Source: JAKFYM01 sp964416595
Lineage (GTDB): Bacteria > Bdellovibrionota > UBA1018 > CAIPTA01
DNA length: 16,978 bases
Reading direction: 5' to 3'
Assembly (NCBI GenBank): GCA_964416595.1
Contig: CAYQES010000037.1
Span: 1-16,978, forward strand
Both the position numbers and the translations under genes were made by a program. Positions 6,558 to 14,140 of the stretch are shown in pieces (position 1 is the first letter of the stretch; every line of letters begins with the position of its first letter). Under the pieces are notes generated by a model, which was given only the letters and a program-made list of their open reading frames with translations, did no database searches and was not told the origin of the DNA.

Positions 6558-7340
6558 ATGGCAAAAATTTCCCGTATTCCTGTGCTTGGATCCTTCTATT
6601 CCCGCTTGCAGCGGCAGGGTGTGGAGGATTTTCTCCTGCAGCATGCTTTGAATGGCGGCAATGGCTATGTTTGTGTGGCCAACGTGCACACCACCATGAT
6701 GGGTTTTTTTGAGCCCTCTTACCAACAAATCACCAATGAATCTTTGCTCTCTATACCCGATGGCATGCCGTTAGTGTGGGCCATGCGTTCTCTCGGTGCA
6801 AAAGAACAGGATCGGGTGCGGGGTCCATCCCTCATGCGAGATTTGGTGGTAAGGGGAAAAGCGCAAGGAGCCAGGCATTACCTCTACGGCGGTAGCTCGA
6901 GCACGATCGAAGCCTTACAAAAAAAACTACAAACGTTGGCTCCAGGCATAGAAATCGTGGGCGCGGAAAGTCCGCCCTATCGACCCGTGGAAGAGATTAC
7001 GGCGCAAGAGTGGGATGTGATTGCCGAGAGGATTAATAAAACAAAGCCTCATTTTGTGTGGGTGGGCTTAGGGGCTCCCAAACAAGAAATATGGATGTGG
7101 CAGCAGCGGGCGCGAATAAAGGGCGTGATGCTGGGGGTGGGAGCTGCCTTTGATTTATTGTCGGACAAAATCCCAGAGGCTCCACAGATGATGCAAAGGA
7201 TGGGATTAGAATGGCTATATCGCTTGTGGCGGGAGCCGGGGCGCTTGTGGCAGCGGTATGTGTTGAATAATCCGCTTTTTCTTTTGCTGTGGGCGAAGGA
7301 TTGGTTTTTTTATGTATTGGTGGGTAGAAGAGAATCATAA
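6558..7340 (+). CDS. WecG/TagA/CpsF family glycosyltransferase (GT26)
   Basis: This 260-residue GT26 enzyme would transfer an N-acetyl-aminosugar (ManNAc, ManNAcA or similar) onto a lipid-linked sugar at the inner face of the membrane. The early 'VANVHTTMMGF' (40-50) has the conserved Asn and Thr region, and 'SIPDGMPLVWAMR' (65-77) holds the catalytic Asp. 'VGLGAPKQEIWM' (169-180) and 'GVGAAFDLLSDKIPEAPQMM' (193-212), followed by 'GLEWLYRLWREPGRLWQRY', are strong family hallmarks. The C-terminal 'NNPLFLLLWAKDWFFYVLV' is hydrophobic and probably membrane-associated, as in TagA. It starts 3 bases after the exonuclease gene and its last 31 bases overlap the end of the opposing O-antigen ligase gene. 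Membership is secure; donor and acceptor cannot be read from sequence. Confidence 0.93.
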   Translation: MAKISRIPVLGSFYSRLQRQGVEDFLLQHALNGGNGYVCVANVHTTMMGFFEPSYQQITNESLLSIPDGMPLVWAMRSLGAKEQDRVRGPSLMRDLVVRGKAQGARHYLYGGSSSTIEALQKKLQTLAPGIEIVGAESPPYRPVEEITAQEWDVIAERINKTKPHFVWVGLGAPKQEIWMWQQRARIKGVMLGVGAAFDLLSDKIPEAPQMMQRMGLEWLYRLWREPGRLWQRYVLNNPLFLLLWAKDWFFYVLVGRRES

Positions 7341-8629
7341 GCGCTCATCCGCCACCAAATAGCCAGCCACACCCAAATATCTCCCCGGGCCACATTGCCA
7401 ATCCCAAAAGCCACTAAACAAAAAAACACAGAAGCAGAAGCCAGGGCGCCTAGGTTCATTAAGTCTTCTGGTTTTTGCCACCAGGATTGCGCCAGCCGCA
7501 ACAGGAAAAAGATTCCGGCTAGGCCATAGAGCACGAGCGCAGGCACACCGCCTTCAGCTAGCAATTGCCCCCAGATGCTCATGATGATTTCATTGCCGTA
7601 TTGAGCGGGGTTAAAAGGGGGGTTGTGGGGATGGTTTTCGTCGCTGCGGGTTTCGGTCCAATATTTATAAGAAGCGCCGAGCCCTGTGCCTAGCCAGTGA
7701 GTTTCTTTGGCCATTTGCCAGGCGTAGAGATGGGCACGGAGCCGAGAGTTGGCTGAACCATCGTTGCCTGTGTACACGCTTTGCACCAAACTTTTATCCA
7801 GTGCTTTCTGCTGAGTTTTGGGGATAGAAACAAAATAGATGCCTGCGGTAGTGCCTACGGCTAGCACGAGCATAAGTAGTTCTTGCCAAGGGTATTTTCT
7901 TTTGCGCCAGCCATACAAAAAGAGAATTAAGAAAATTCCTACCACTAAACTCACCCAGCCAGTGCGTGAAGTTACAATGATGAGGCTAAAGAGCCCCAGC
8001 ATAAGAATGAATAAATAGGGCCAGCGTCGTGCTTTGGGCAAAAGAGTAAAAGAAGAATAGGTGAGTAGCAGTGAAAAACAAAAAAACACGGCGATGTAAC
8101 TTGGCTCGAAAGCAAAAGCATGGGGGCGAGAAACTCCCCACTTTAAAATTTCATCTTGGTTAAATCCGATTAAGCCATGGGTAAAACCGAATTGATAGGC
8201 CACATGATCCACCAAAACAACGCTGACGTGGAATCCTAGTACAACCCACACGAATTGTAACAAGCGTTCTCTGGGCAAAACGGGCGTCAAGAGCGCGGCG
8301 GTGTACCAAATGGTGCATAGGTTGAAAGCGATCCAAGCGGCATAGAGCGAGCTTTTGAGCGGGAACACGCTCCAAGGGGAACTTAAACCGTAATAAAGCA
8401 CCAATGCTAGAATGCTCAAAGGGAAGAGGTGGCGAAAGGGTTGTAGTAGGTGAGCCAAACCCCGCTTTCGCTCGCCAAAGATTGCTAGCAAGAAAGCGGA
8501 AAAAAATAATAGTTGGTGAGCTTTTAGGGTGAAGCCCCCTAGCTCTAATGTGAGAACCCGATCCCAAGTGCAGGTGAAAAAACCAAGGAAAAAAAACCAA
8601 ACTGCAAGTTGCGAGAGGTTTTTAATCAT
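7310..8629 (-). CDS. O-antigen ligase / Wzy-type polymerase, multi-spanning membrane protein
   Basis: This 439-residue protein is built almost wholly of membrane helices (about ten to twelve), with one larger non-membrane loop from roughly residue 265 to 350. It matches the Wzy_C/O-antigen ligase pattern: 'RPHAFAFEPSYIAVFFCFSL' near 170-190, 'VTSRTGWVSLVVGIFL' near 225-240, and in the periplasmic loop 'SRLRAHLYAWQMAKETHWLG' plus 'GTGLG' and 'ENHPHNPP', ending at a 'LLAEGGVPALVLYG' helix. The histidines and arginines of that loop are the usual functional residues. It would polymerise repeat units or join finished glycan to an acceptor on the periplasmic side. Its start overlaps the methyltransferase end by 8 bases, so it is the last gene of a minus-strand unit. 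WaaL and Wzy cannot be separated by sequence alone. Confidence 0.85.
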   Translation of the reverse strand: MIKNLSQLAVWFFFLGFFTCTWDRVLTLELGGFTLKAHQLLFFSAFLLAIFGERKRGLAHLLQPFRHLFPLSILALVLYYGLSSPWSVFPLKSSLYAAWIAFNLCTIWYTAALLTPVLPRERLLQFVWVVLGFHVSVVLVDHVAYQFGFTHGLIGFNQDEILKWGVSRPHAFAFEPSYIAVFFCFSLLLTYSSFTLLPKARRWPYLFILMLGLFSLIIVTSRTGWVSLVVGIFLILFLYGWRKRKYPWQELLMLVLAVGTTAGIYFVSIPKTQQKALDKSLVQSVYTGNDGSANSRLRAHLYAWQMAKETHWLGTGLGASYKYWTETRSDENHPHNPPFNPAQYGNEIIMSIWGQLLAEGGVPALVLYGLAGIFFLLRLAQSWWQKPEDLMNLGALASASVFFCLVAFGIGNVARGDIWVWLAIWWRMSAYDSLLPTNT

Positions 8630-9380
8630 TCTTTACCCAATATACAGTGAGTAAGGAATTACCCAAGGGCAGGCCCAGGGTTTTGTGTAAGAAATCATCG
8701 ATGGGGCGAATGATCGGGCAGAGAAATTCAAATGCCTTTACGTTTTCCACGCCAATATTTTTTTTGCCTAGCAGTTTGCCGTTAATACACCAACCCACCA
8801 AAGCTGGAATATTCATATAGCGGCTATAATAGTTTTTTCGGGAGAGCGGTCCACCGCCCGCCTGTAGAAGTAGAGAGCGGAAATTACTGTCAGAATAGCG
8901 GCGGAAGTGGCCAAATTCCTTATCCACGGGGGTATAGGCCCAAGGGTGTGCGGGTGCAAGTGTCACGATTCTTTTAGGCCCCGGGGCTTTGCTGTTCAAC
9001 AGAAGCGTGCGTAAGTCTTTTAGTAGGGAAACATCATCTGGCACGTGCTCCAGCACATTAAAGGAAACTACGGTGTCTAGATTTTCTTGCTCCAAACCTT
9101 GGCCAGAAATGCCATCGAGCTTGCGTACGGAAAGGGGGCCCTGAGGATGAAATTTTTCGTTAAGATTTTTTACGAAGCTGTCTTCCACGTCGGAAAGAAT
9201 CAGGCGCTCTCGCAAAGGCAGGTGTTGGGACATATTTCCGATGCCGGATCCGAGCTCCAGGATTCTTTGGCCGAGAAAGGGCATCACGGAATCAATCAGC
9301 CATTTTTGGTAACGGTGGGCGTTGGCTAGGGCTTGCAGTTCAAAAGGAATTGGGGTTGCTGGGGCGGGCAGGCTGTTCAT
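8622..9380 (-). CDS. Class I SAM-dependent methyltransferase
   Basis: This 252-residue soluble methyltransferase has motif I at residues 40-49, 'ILELGSGIGN', an acidic residue at D64 in 'ILSDVED' for the SAM ribose, and 'VVSFNVLEHVPDD' (104-116) as the motif IV region typical of Methyltransf_11/UbiE-like enzymes. Later 'APAHPWAYTPVDKEFGHFRR' resembles methyltransferases found inside glycan and lipid gene clusters. It lies between the GT2 gene (6 bases upstream) and the O-antigen ligase (8-base overlap). A role in methylating a sugar or lipid-linked intermediate of the surface polysaccharide is therefore reasonable, perhaps chain-end capping. The acceptor is inferred from context only. Confidence 0.85.
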   Translation of the reverse strand: MNSLPAPATPIPFELQALANAHRYQKWLIDSVMPFLGQRILELGSGIGNMSQHLPLRERLILSDVEDSFVKNLNEKFHPQGPLSVRKLDGISGQGLEQENLDTVVSFNVLEHVPDDVSLLKDLRTLLLNSKAPGPKRIVTLAPAHPWAYTPVDKEFGHFRRYSDSNFRSLLLQAGGGPLSRKNYYSRYMNIPALVGWCINGKLLGKKNIGVENVKAFEFLCPIIRPIDDFLHKTLGLPLGNSLLTVYWVKND

Positions 9381-9386
9381 GGGGAA

Positions 9387-10115
9387 TTAACGCAAAAGAT
9401 TGAAGCGTAAGATATGCCATAGGGCGGCCACTCCATCTTTCCAAGTGATTTTTTTTCCCTCTTCGTAGGTTCGCCCATGGTAGCGCACGCCCACTTCGAA
9501 GATGCGGAGTTTCAGTTTGGCCACTTTGGCCGTGATTTCTGGCTCGAAGCCAAAGCGATTGCTTTCCACTTGAATGCGTTTCAAAACATCGGCCCGGAAC
9601 ACTTTGTAGCAAGTTTCCATATCGGTGATGTTAAGGTTCGTGAGGCAATTAGAGAGGAAAGTAAGAAGTTTATTCACCAAATAATGATGGAAGTATAGCA
9701 CCCGTCGTTCTTGGCCGATAAAGCGGCTGCCAAATACTACATCCGCGTAGCCTTTTACGAGGGGAGAAAGGAGGGCTGGGTAATCTTCGGGGTCGTATTC
9801 TAAATCCGCATCTTGCACGAGCACAAAATCCCCGCTGGCTTTGGCAAAACCTGTTTGGAGGGCTTTGCCTTTGCCGCCGTTTTTTTCATGGAAAAAAAGT
9901 TGGAAAGATTGTTGGGCTTGCAAGCCGATTTGGGTGGCCGGATTTGCCTGAATCGTGCGCAGGATTTCCCTTGTGCCGTCAGTGGAACAGTCATCGATCA
10001 CCACAAGTTCCAAGGCCTTGATTTCTTTTGGTAGGGGGGCGTTCACTACCTTTTGCAAAAGAGTTTGCACTAGGGCGCGTTCATTATAGCAGGGCACAAT
10101 AATAGACAATTTCAT
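9387..10115 (-). CDS. Family 2 glycosyltransferase, DPM1/polyprenol-phosphate sugar synthase type
   Basis: This 242-residue GT2 enzyme lies inside the cytoplasmic face of the membrane. The N-terminal 'KLSIIVPCYNE' (2-12) and 'VVIDDCSTDGT' (38-48) bind the nucleotide sugar. 'HEKNGGKGKALQTGF' (76-90) and the metal-binding 'DADLEYDPED' (102-111) follow. 'VFGSRFIG' (127-134) and 'ITDMETCYKVFR' (163-174) are the usual DPM1-like acceptor-side motifs. The lack of C-terminal membrane helices fits the DPM1-like subgroup, which makes polyprenyl-phosphate mannose or glucose. A lipid-phosphate sugar donor would suit the GT-C-like membrane protein encoded at 11648, which would use such donors in the periplasm. 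This is the first gene of the minus-strand unit and diverges from the WbaP-like gene. Confidence 0.88.
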   Translation of the reverse strand: MKLSIIVPCYNERALVQTLLQKVVNAPLPKEIKALELVVIDDCSTDGTREILRTIQANPATQIGLQAQQSFQLFFHEKNGGKGKALQTGFAKASGDFVLVQDADLEYDPEDYPALLSPLVKGYADVVFGSRFIGQERRVLYFHHYLVNKLLTFLSNCLTNLNITDMETCYKVFRADVLKRIQVESNRFGFEPEITAKVAKLKLRIFEVGVRYHGRTYEEGKKITWKDGVAALWHILRFNLLR

Positions 10116-10132
10116 GGGAGCTTTCGGTTTAG

Positions 10133-10155
10133 CTTAGGTTGATCTAGCAACCAAG
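10133..10155. promoter_or_regulatory. Imperfect inverted repeat in the divergent intergenic region
   Basis: CTTAGGTTG-ATCTAG-CAACCAAG is an 8-bp inverted repeat with one bulged base. It lies 18 bases upstream of the GT2 start, in the 130-bp gap separating the two divergent polysaccharide units. It is placed where an operator could act on either unit. A GTTTTT follows on the plus strand, but with no plus-strand gene before it a terminator makes little sense. No convincing promoter boxes were found for either direction. Confidence 0.25.
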
Positions 10156-10245
10156 GTTTTTCCCAATAAATGCATAGCGTTATTTGGCGGCCGTACTCAT
10201 GGGGAGTCCTTTTCATCTGTCTTAGTATATGCGAATCTCTTAGGC

Positions 10246-11640
10246 GTGAAATCCAGTATTTTCGGGTTCCTGCAACGACTGGTGGATTTGGTCGCCATCA
10301 TCTTAAGCTTTTGCTTAGGCTATTGGTATTACCATCTCACCAACGATCGTTCAGTGCCGTACAGTTTTTTTGAGTTCACTTGGTTTGGCGCCTTTACGGG
10401 CGTTTTATTCCTCGTGGTTTTTCATTCCTTACGTTTGTACGAAAACACCGTGAGTCTTTTGCATGTGGTGGAAACCAAGCGGCTCTTGATCGGTTGGATC
10501 TTGGGTTCATTGGTGCTTTTTGCTTCCACCTTCTATTTCCGTTTCTTAGATTTGTCCCGGATCATGGTCACGAGCTCGCTAGTGATTTCTTTTATGCTAT
10601 TGGTGTTAGAGCGAAGTGTGATGTACCACCTGCATCTTTTGGCCCGCGTGAAGAGCGGCCGTGGCAAGCCCGTGATCATTTATGGGGCGGGAGTGGTGGG
10701 AAAACACCTTTACAAACGAATTTACCATTCTCCCGGCTTAGGATTGCAGGTGGCAGGTTTTCTCGACGACGACAGCCGCCTGTGGGGTAAGTTCCTGCAT
10801 ATCGGCGAAGTGCGCCGTCGCAATGGCAACGTGGTGCTAGGCGGACTAGAAAAGCTAGAGGAATTAAAAGCTAAGGGTAATGTGCATGAAGTATTTGTGG
10901 CGTTGCCCAATGCTCCCTATCAACGCACTTTAGACATCGTGCAAATGTGCCGTAAACATGGACTCAATGTTTCCGTGGTGCCACCTACCTATGGCCATCA
11001 AATGCACAATCTAGAAGTGGAAGATATTGGCGGCATTCCCGTGATTCGAGAAAAAGAAACCCATCCCCATCTTTTGTACCCGTTCTTTAAGCGATTATTT
11101 GATATCGTCGTAAGCTCTGTGGCGTTATTGGTTTTAAGTCCGATCTTTTTAGCGATCTGGTTAGCGCTAAAATTGGATAGCCCGGGCCCTATGATTTTCC
11201 GCCAAAAACGGGTGGGCTTGCATGGAAAGCAATTTGATTTTTTTAAATTCCGCACCATGACCTTAGATTCCAATCCTTACGCGCTTACTCCTACTAGTTC
11301 CGATGATCCACGAATCACGCGCTTTGGCCGCTGGCTCAGGCGTTCGAGCTTGGATGAGCTGCCACAATTTTGGAATGTGATCAAAGGCGATATGAGTATC
11401 GTTGGTCCCCGTCCAGAAATGCCGTTTATTGTTTCTGAGTATAACGACGAACAAAAAGAACGGCTAAAAGTGAAACCGGGAATCACAGGGGTTTGGCAAA
11501 TCAGCGCCGTGCGTGGTGAACCGATCCATGCCAATATGGAATACGATCTTTTTTATATCGAGCATCGCTCCATTCTGCTGGATATTATCATCATGGTGAA
11601 AACCATCGCTACGGCCATCCGGGGCATTGGCGCTGTATAA
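10246..11640 (+). CDS. Polyprenyl-phosphate sugar-phosphate transferase (WbaP/WcaJ-like initiating enzyme)
   Basis: This 464-residue membrane enzyme starts glycan assembly by moving a sugar-1-phosphate from a nucleotide sugar onto undecaprenyl phosphate. Four N-terminal membrane helices fall at about residues 12-30, 45-62, 80-98 and 107-122. A Rossmann-like CoA_binding_3 region follows: 'PVIIYGAGVVGKHLYKR' (142-158). The catalytic domain starts at 'FFKRLFDIVVSSVALLVLSP' (280-299) and continues with 'GPMIFRQKRVGLHGKQFDFFKFRTM' beginning at 314, 'LRRSSLDELPQFWNV' (364-378) with the D370/E371 pair, and 'GDMSIVGPRPEMP' (381-393). The ending 'PGITGVWQISAVRG' is typical. The start is GTG at 10246, just before the first helix. 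It leads the plus-strand operon; the next gene begins 7 bases after its stop. The sugar may be glucose, galactose or a QuiNAc-type sugar. Confidence 0.93.
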   Translation: MKSSIFGFLQRLVDLVAIILSFCLGYWYYHLTNDRSVPYSFFEFTWFGAFTGVLFLVVFHSLRLYENTVSLLHVVETKRLLIGWILGSLVLFASTFYFRFLDLSRIMVTSSLVISFMLLVLERSVMYHLHLLARVKSGRGKPVIIYGAGVVGKHLYKRIYHSPGLGLQVAGFLDDDSRLWGKFLHIGEVRRRNGNVVLGGLEKLEELKAKGNVHEVFVALPNAPYQRTLDIVQMCRKHGLNVSVVPPTYGHQMHNLEVEDIGGIPVIREKETHPHLLYPFFKRLFDIVVSSVALLVLSPIFLAIWLALKLDSPGPMIFRQKRVGLHGKQFDFFKFRTMTLDSNPYALTPTSSDDPRITRFGRWLRRSSLDELPQFWNVIKGDMSIVGPRPEMPFIVSEYNDEQKERLKVKPGITGVWQISAVRGEPIHANMEYDLFYIEHRSILLDIIIMVKTIATAIRGIGAV

Positions 11641-11647
11641 GCCCGCC

Positions 11648-13057
11648 ATGATTTCTTCCTTGAAAAAAATCGACAAAGAAATGCTTGTGCAACTCTGTGC
11701 GGTGCTGGTGATCGTTGCCGCTTTTCTATTGGCGTTGCCTTCTTTATGGATTCCTTTGGGATTGCCACCTGAAGGTGATGCGGTGGACTACCGTATTCCA
11801 CTCGTGCGCTGGATCTTGCGGCATGGGGAATTTCCGAACTGGCCGTGGTCTATGGTGGATGACTATCCCTCTTTGGGTGAACTGCTCATGGTGCCCTTGT
11901 ATGGCATCCATCCCTCCCTTGCGCGGTTCGTGCCGATCTTAGGGTATTTAGGGTTTGCTGCCGCATTGGGAGCGGTTGGTGCGGCTTTGGGCCGGGGCCA
12001 GCTGAAAGCCCGAACGCTTTTTCTCGTGGGAGCTGCCTGGGCGCTTTGCTTAAGGCCCGCCGCTATTCAATCAAATTTATTGATGGTGGACACACTGGCA
12101 TCTGGCTTTTTAGTGGCTTCCCTTGCCGCTATTTTTTGGGAGCGGGCACTGTGGGCCGGGTTTTTCGCGGCTTGTGCTATGGCCACCCGTTATACCACTT
12201 GGGGCTCCGCCGCTTTTTTACCGATTTTACTTTTTATATTGAGCACGCCTGCTCTTCGTTGGCGAAGGGTTTTCCAGTTCTGTTTGGTGGCGGCCTTGGG
12301 GGCCTTGCCTTTTATGGTGCGGAATTTCCTTCTTAATGACGGGCATCCTTTTTTTCCCGTGGACGCCCCAGAGATTTTTGGTCCCATGGGCGTGAACGGT
12401 TATGGTCGTGGCAACGATTGGGTGAGCCTGCTGCGTTTGCCGTTCGATATCCTCTACACCAACACGGTAGTGAAGGGGTTTTACGACTATACCGTGGGAA
12501 AATTTTTCTATTTGCAGCTGATCGTTTGGGCGGGAGTTTTGTTATGGACCAGGAAAGTGCGCGCTCCCCGGCGGCTGGAGTGGTTGGCGCTGGCTTTTGT
12601 GCTCGTGCATACCCTGATTTGGTTTTATAGCGGCCAGCAAATGCGTTTTTTGGTGCCCGCTTTGGCTGTTTTGCATCTTTTTTTCCTCTGGCCTTTGGTG
12701 CGTTTTACCTATGTATTGGCCGGTCTCACGCTGGTGGGGGGGCTTTCGGTTGTCTCCATCCAAAAGCCTTCGCTACTCATGGTTCTTAAGGGAGAGGAGC
12801 ATTTCTTCTCCGCAGAACAGCGCCGCGCAGCAAATTGTTTTGAGCGGGCGGGTGTGGGGCAGGATCCCGTGGCCTATGTGGCTCGGGATAATATGTTGGG
12901 CTATTTTGATTCGGATTTTTACTTTCTGCCGCCCCATCCCTATGCCACTCCCATAGCAAATGGCTTACGGCCACCTTGGATCTATAGCCAAAAACCCCGG
13001 CAAGGCTATGAGCCCTGGCCCCCCGAAGAACCCTGCATACTCAAGGCGAAGGGCTAG
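11648..13057 (+). CDS. Multi-spanning membrane protein, probable GT-C-type glycosyltransferase
   Basis: This 469-residue integral membrane protein has roughly ten helices. After a first helix (about 14-35) comes an extracytoplasmic loop, 'LPPEGDAVDYRIPLVRWILR' (39-58), whose D44/D47 pair sits where GT-C enzymes (GT39, ArnT-like) keep catalytic acids. The 'NWPWSMVDDYPSLGELLMVP' region after it is also GT-C-like. The C-terminal ~80 residues are soluble and contain 'ANCFERAGVGQDPVAYVARD', probably a small periplasmic part. The ATG at 11648 is 7 bases after the previous stop; a TTG at 11627 would extend the frame but overlaps that gene. Such proteins transfer sugars from polyprenyl-phosphate donors on the outer face of the inner membrane, which fits the GT2 enzyme nearby. 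I recognise the architecture, not a named family member. Confidence 0.65.
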   Translation: MISSLKKIDKEMLVQLCAVLVIVAAFLLALPSLWIPLGLPPEGDAVDYRIPLVRWILRHGEFPNWPWSMVDDYPSLGELLMVPLYGIHPSLARFVPILGYLGFAAALGAVGAALGRGQLKARTLFLVGAAWALCLRPAAIQSNLLMVDTLASGFLVASLAAIFWERALWAGFFAACAMATRYTTWGSAAFLPILLFILSTPALRWRRVFQFCLVAALGALPFMVRNFLLNDGHPFFPVDAPEIFGPMGVNGYGRGNDWVSLLRLPFDILYTNTVVKGFYDYTVGKFFYLQLIVWAGVLLWTRKVRAPRRLEWLALAFVLVHTLIWFYSGQQMRFLVPALAVLHLFFLWPLVRFTYVLAGLTLVGGLSVVSIQKPSLLMVLKGEEHFFSAEQRRAANCFERAGVGQDPVAYVARDNMLGYFDSDFYFLPPHPYATPIANGLRPPWIYSQKPRQGYEPWPPEEPCILKAKG

Positions 13058-13088
13058 TATTTCCTTCTTAGCCATGAAGTGATAGTTT

Positions 13089-13106
13089 GCCTTTTTCAAG
13101 AAAGGC
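13089..13106 (+). promoter_or_regulatory. Hairpin containing the gmd ribosome binding site
   Basis: GCCTTT-TTCAAG-AAAGGC forms a 6-bp stem with a 6-base loop in the 54-base gap before gmd. Its right arm includes the AAAGG that serves as ribosome binding site. In RNA this could lower gmd translation unless opened by an upstream ribosome or a factor. It is short, so it may be incidental. Confidence 0.3.
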
Positions 13107-13111
13107 CAAAG

Positions 13112-14140
13112 ATGAAAAAAGCGTTTATAACAGGGATTACGGGCCAAGATGGATCCTACTTGGCGGAGCTTTTATTAGAAAAGGGCTACGAGGTGCATGG
13201 CCTCATTCGTCGTTCGAGCACCTTCAATACTTCCCGGATCGATCACATCTATCATGATCGTCACGAGCGCAATGCCCGGCTCTTTTTGCATTACGGAGAT
13301 CTCTCCGATGCTACCAATTTAAATCGACTGCTGAAAACCATTAAGCCCGAAGAGATTTATCACCTGGGCGCCCAGAGCCATGTGGGGGTTTCTTTTGATA
13401 TCCCCGAATACACCGCGGACGTTACGGGCACAGGCACCATTCGTTTGCTCGACGCGATTTTGGAAAGTGGAATTCCTACCCGCTTCTACCAAGCTTCAAG
13501 TTCCGAAATGTTTGGTATGGTGCAAGAGGTTCCGCAAACGGAAAAAACTCCTTTTTATCCCCGCAGCCCCTATGCCTGCGCCAAAGTGTATTCCTATTGG
13601 ATCACCGTGAACTATCGGGAAGCCTATAAACTGCACGCTTCTAACGGCATTCTTTTTAACCACGAAAGCCCCCGCAGAGGCGAAACTTTCGTGACCCGCA
13701 AAATCACCCGGGCCGTGGCGAAGATCATCGCGGGCAAACAAACCCATCTCTATCTTGGAAATCTCGAAGCGAAAAGAGACTGGGGCTATGCCAAAGATTA
13801 TGTGGAGGCCATGTGGTTGATGTTGCAACAACCCGAAGGCGCCGACTATGTGATCTCCACGGGCGAAACCCATTCCGTAAAAGAATTTTTGGAAGTGGCT
13901 TTCGGCATAGTTGGGAAAAAATACGAAGAGTATGTGCGTTTGGATCCTAAGTACATTCGCCCCACGGAAGTGGATCTCTTGATCGGAAATTCGGCGAAAG
14001 CCAAAGAACGTTTAGGCTGGAAACCGAAAGTAAATTTCCGCGAGCTCGTGGAAATCATGATGACCGCCGATCTTCAAGCGGAAGGTTTAGACGTGAAAAA
14101 ATTCGGCCTGAAACCCTTCCCCGCAGGCGTTCGCCCATGA
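13112..14140 (+). CDS. gmd: GDP-mannose 4,6-dehydratase
   Basis: This 342-residue cytoplasmic SDR enzyme turns GDP-D-mannose into GDP-4-keto-6-deoxy-mannose, the first step to GDP-L-fucose and related sugars. 'AFITGITGQDGSYLAELLL' (4-22) is the NADP-binding signature. 'GLIRRSSTFNTSRIDHIY' (30-47) is the family-typical RR..tfNt segment. 'YHYLGAQSHVGVSF'-like text appears as 'IYHLGAQSHVGVSFDIPEYT' starting near residue 85. The active-site strand is 'YQASSSEMFG' with 'YPRSPYACAKVY' giving the Tyr and Lys. 'NHESPRRGETFVTRKI' and 'RDWGYAKDYVEAMW' complete the pattern. The ATG at 13112 follows an AAAGG seven bases upstream; the GTG at 13079 would add eleven unlikely residues. It overlaps fcl by ATGA. 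The ribosome binding site lies inside a small hairpin (13089-13106). Confidence 0.97.
   Translation: MKKAFITGITGQDGSYLAELLLEKGYEVHGLIRRSSTFNTSRIDHIYHDRHERNARLFLHYGDLSDATNLNRLLKTIKPEEIYHLGAQSHVGVSFDIPEYTADVTGTGTIRLLDAILESGIPTRFYQASSSEMFGMVQEVPQTEKTPFYPRSPYACAKVYSYWITVNYREAYKLHASNGILFNHESPRRGETFVTRKITRAVAKIIAGKQTHLYLGNLEAKRDWGYAKDYVEAMWLMLQQPEGADYVISTGETHSVKEFLEVAFGIVGKKYEEYVRLDPKYIRPTEVDLLIGNSAKAKERLGWKPKVNFRELVEIMMTADLQAEGLDVKKFGLKPFPAGVRP

Noticed and set aside
8160..8600. A 146-codon minus-strand frame inside the O-antigen ligase gene
   Set aside because: Out-of-frame shadow of a membrane-protein gene with clear family motifs.
13079..13111. GTG at 13079 as the gmd start
   Set aside because: It adds eleven residues not typical of the family, whereas the ATG at 13112 has a spaced ribosome binding site and starts right before the NADP-binding strand.
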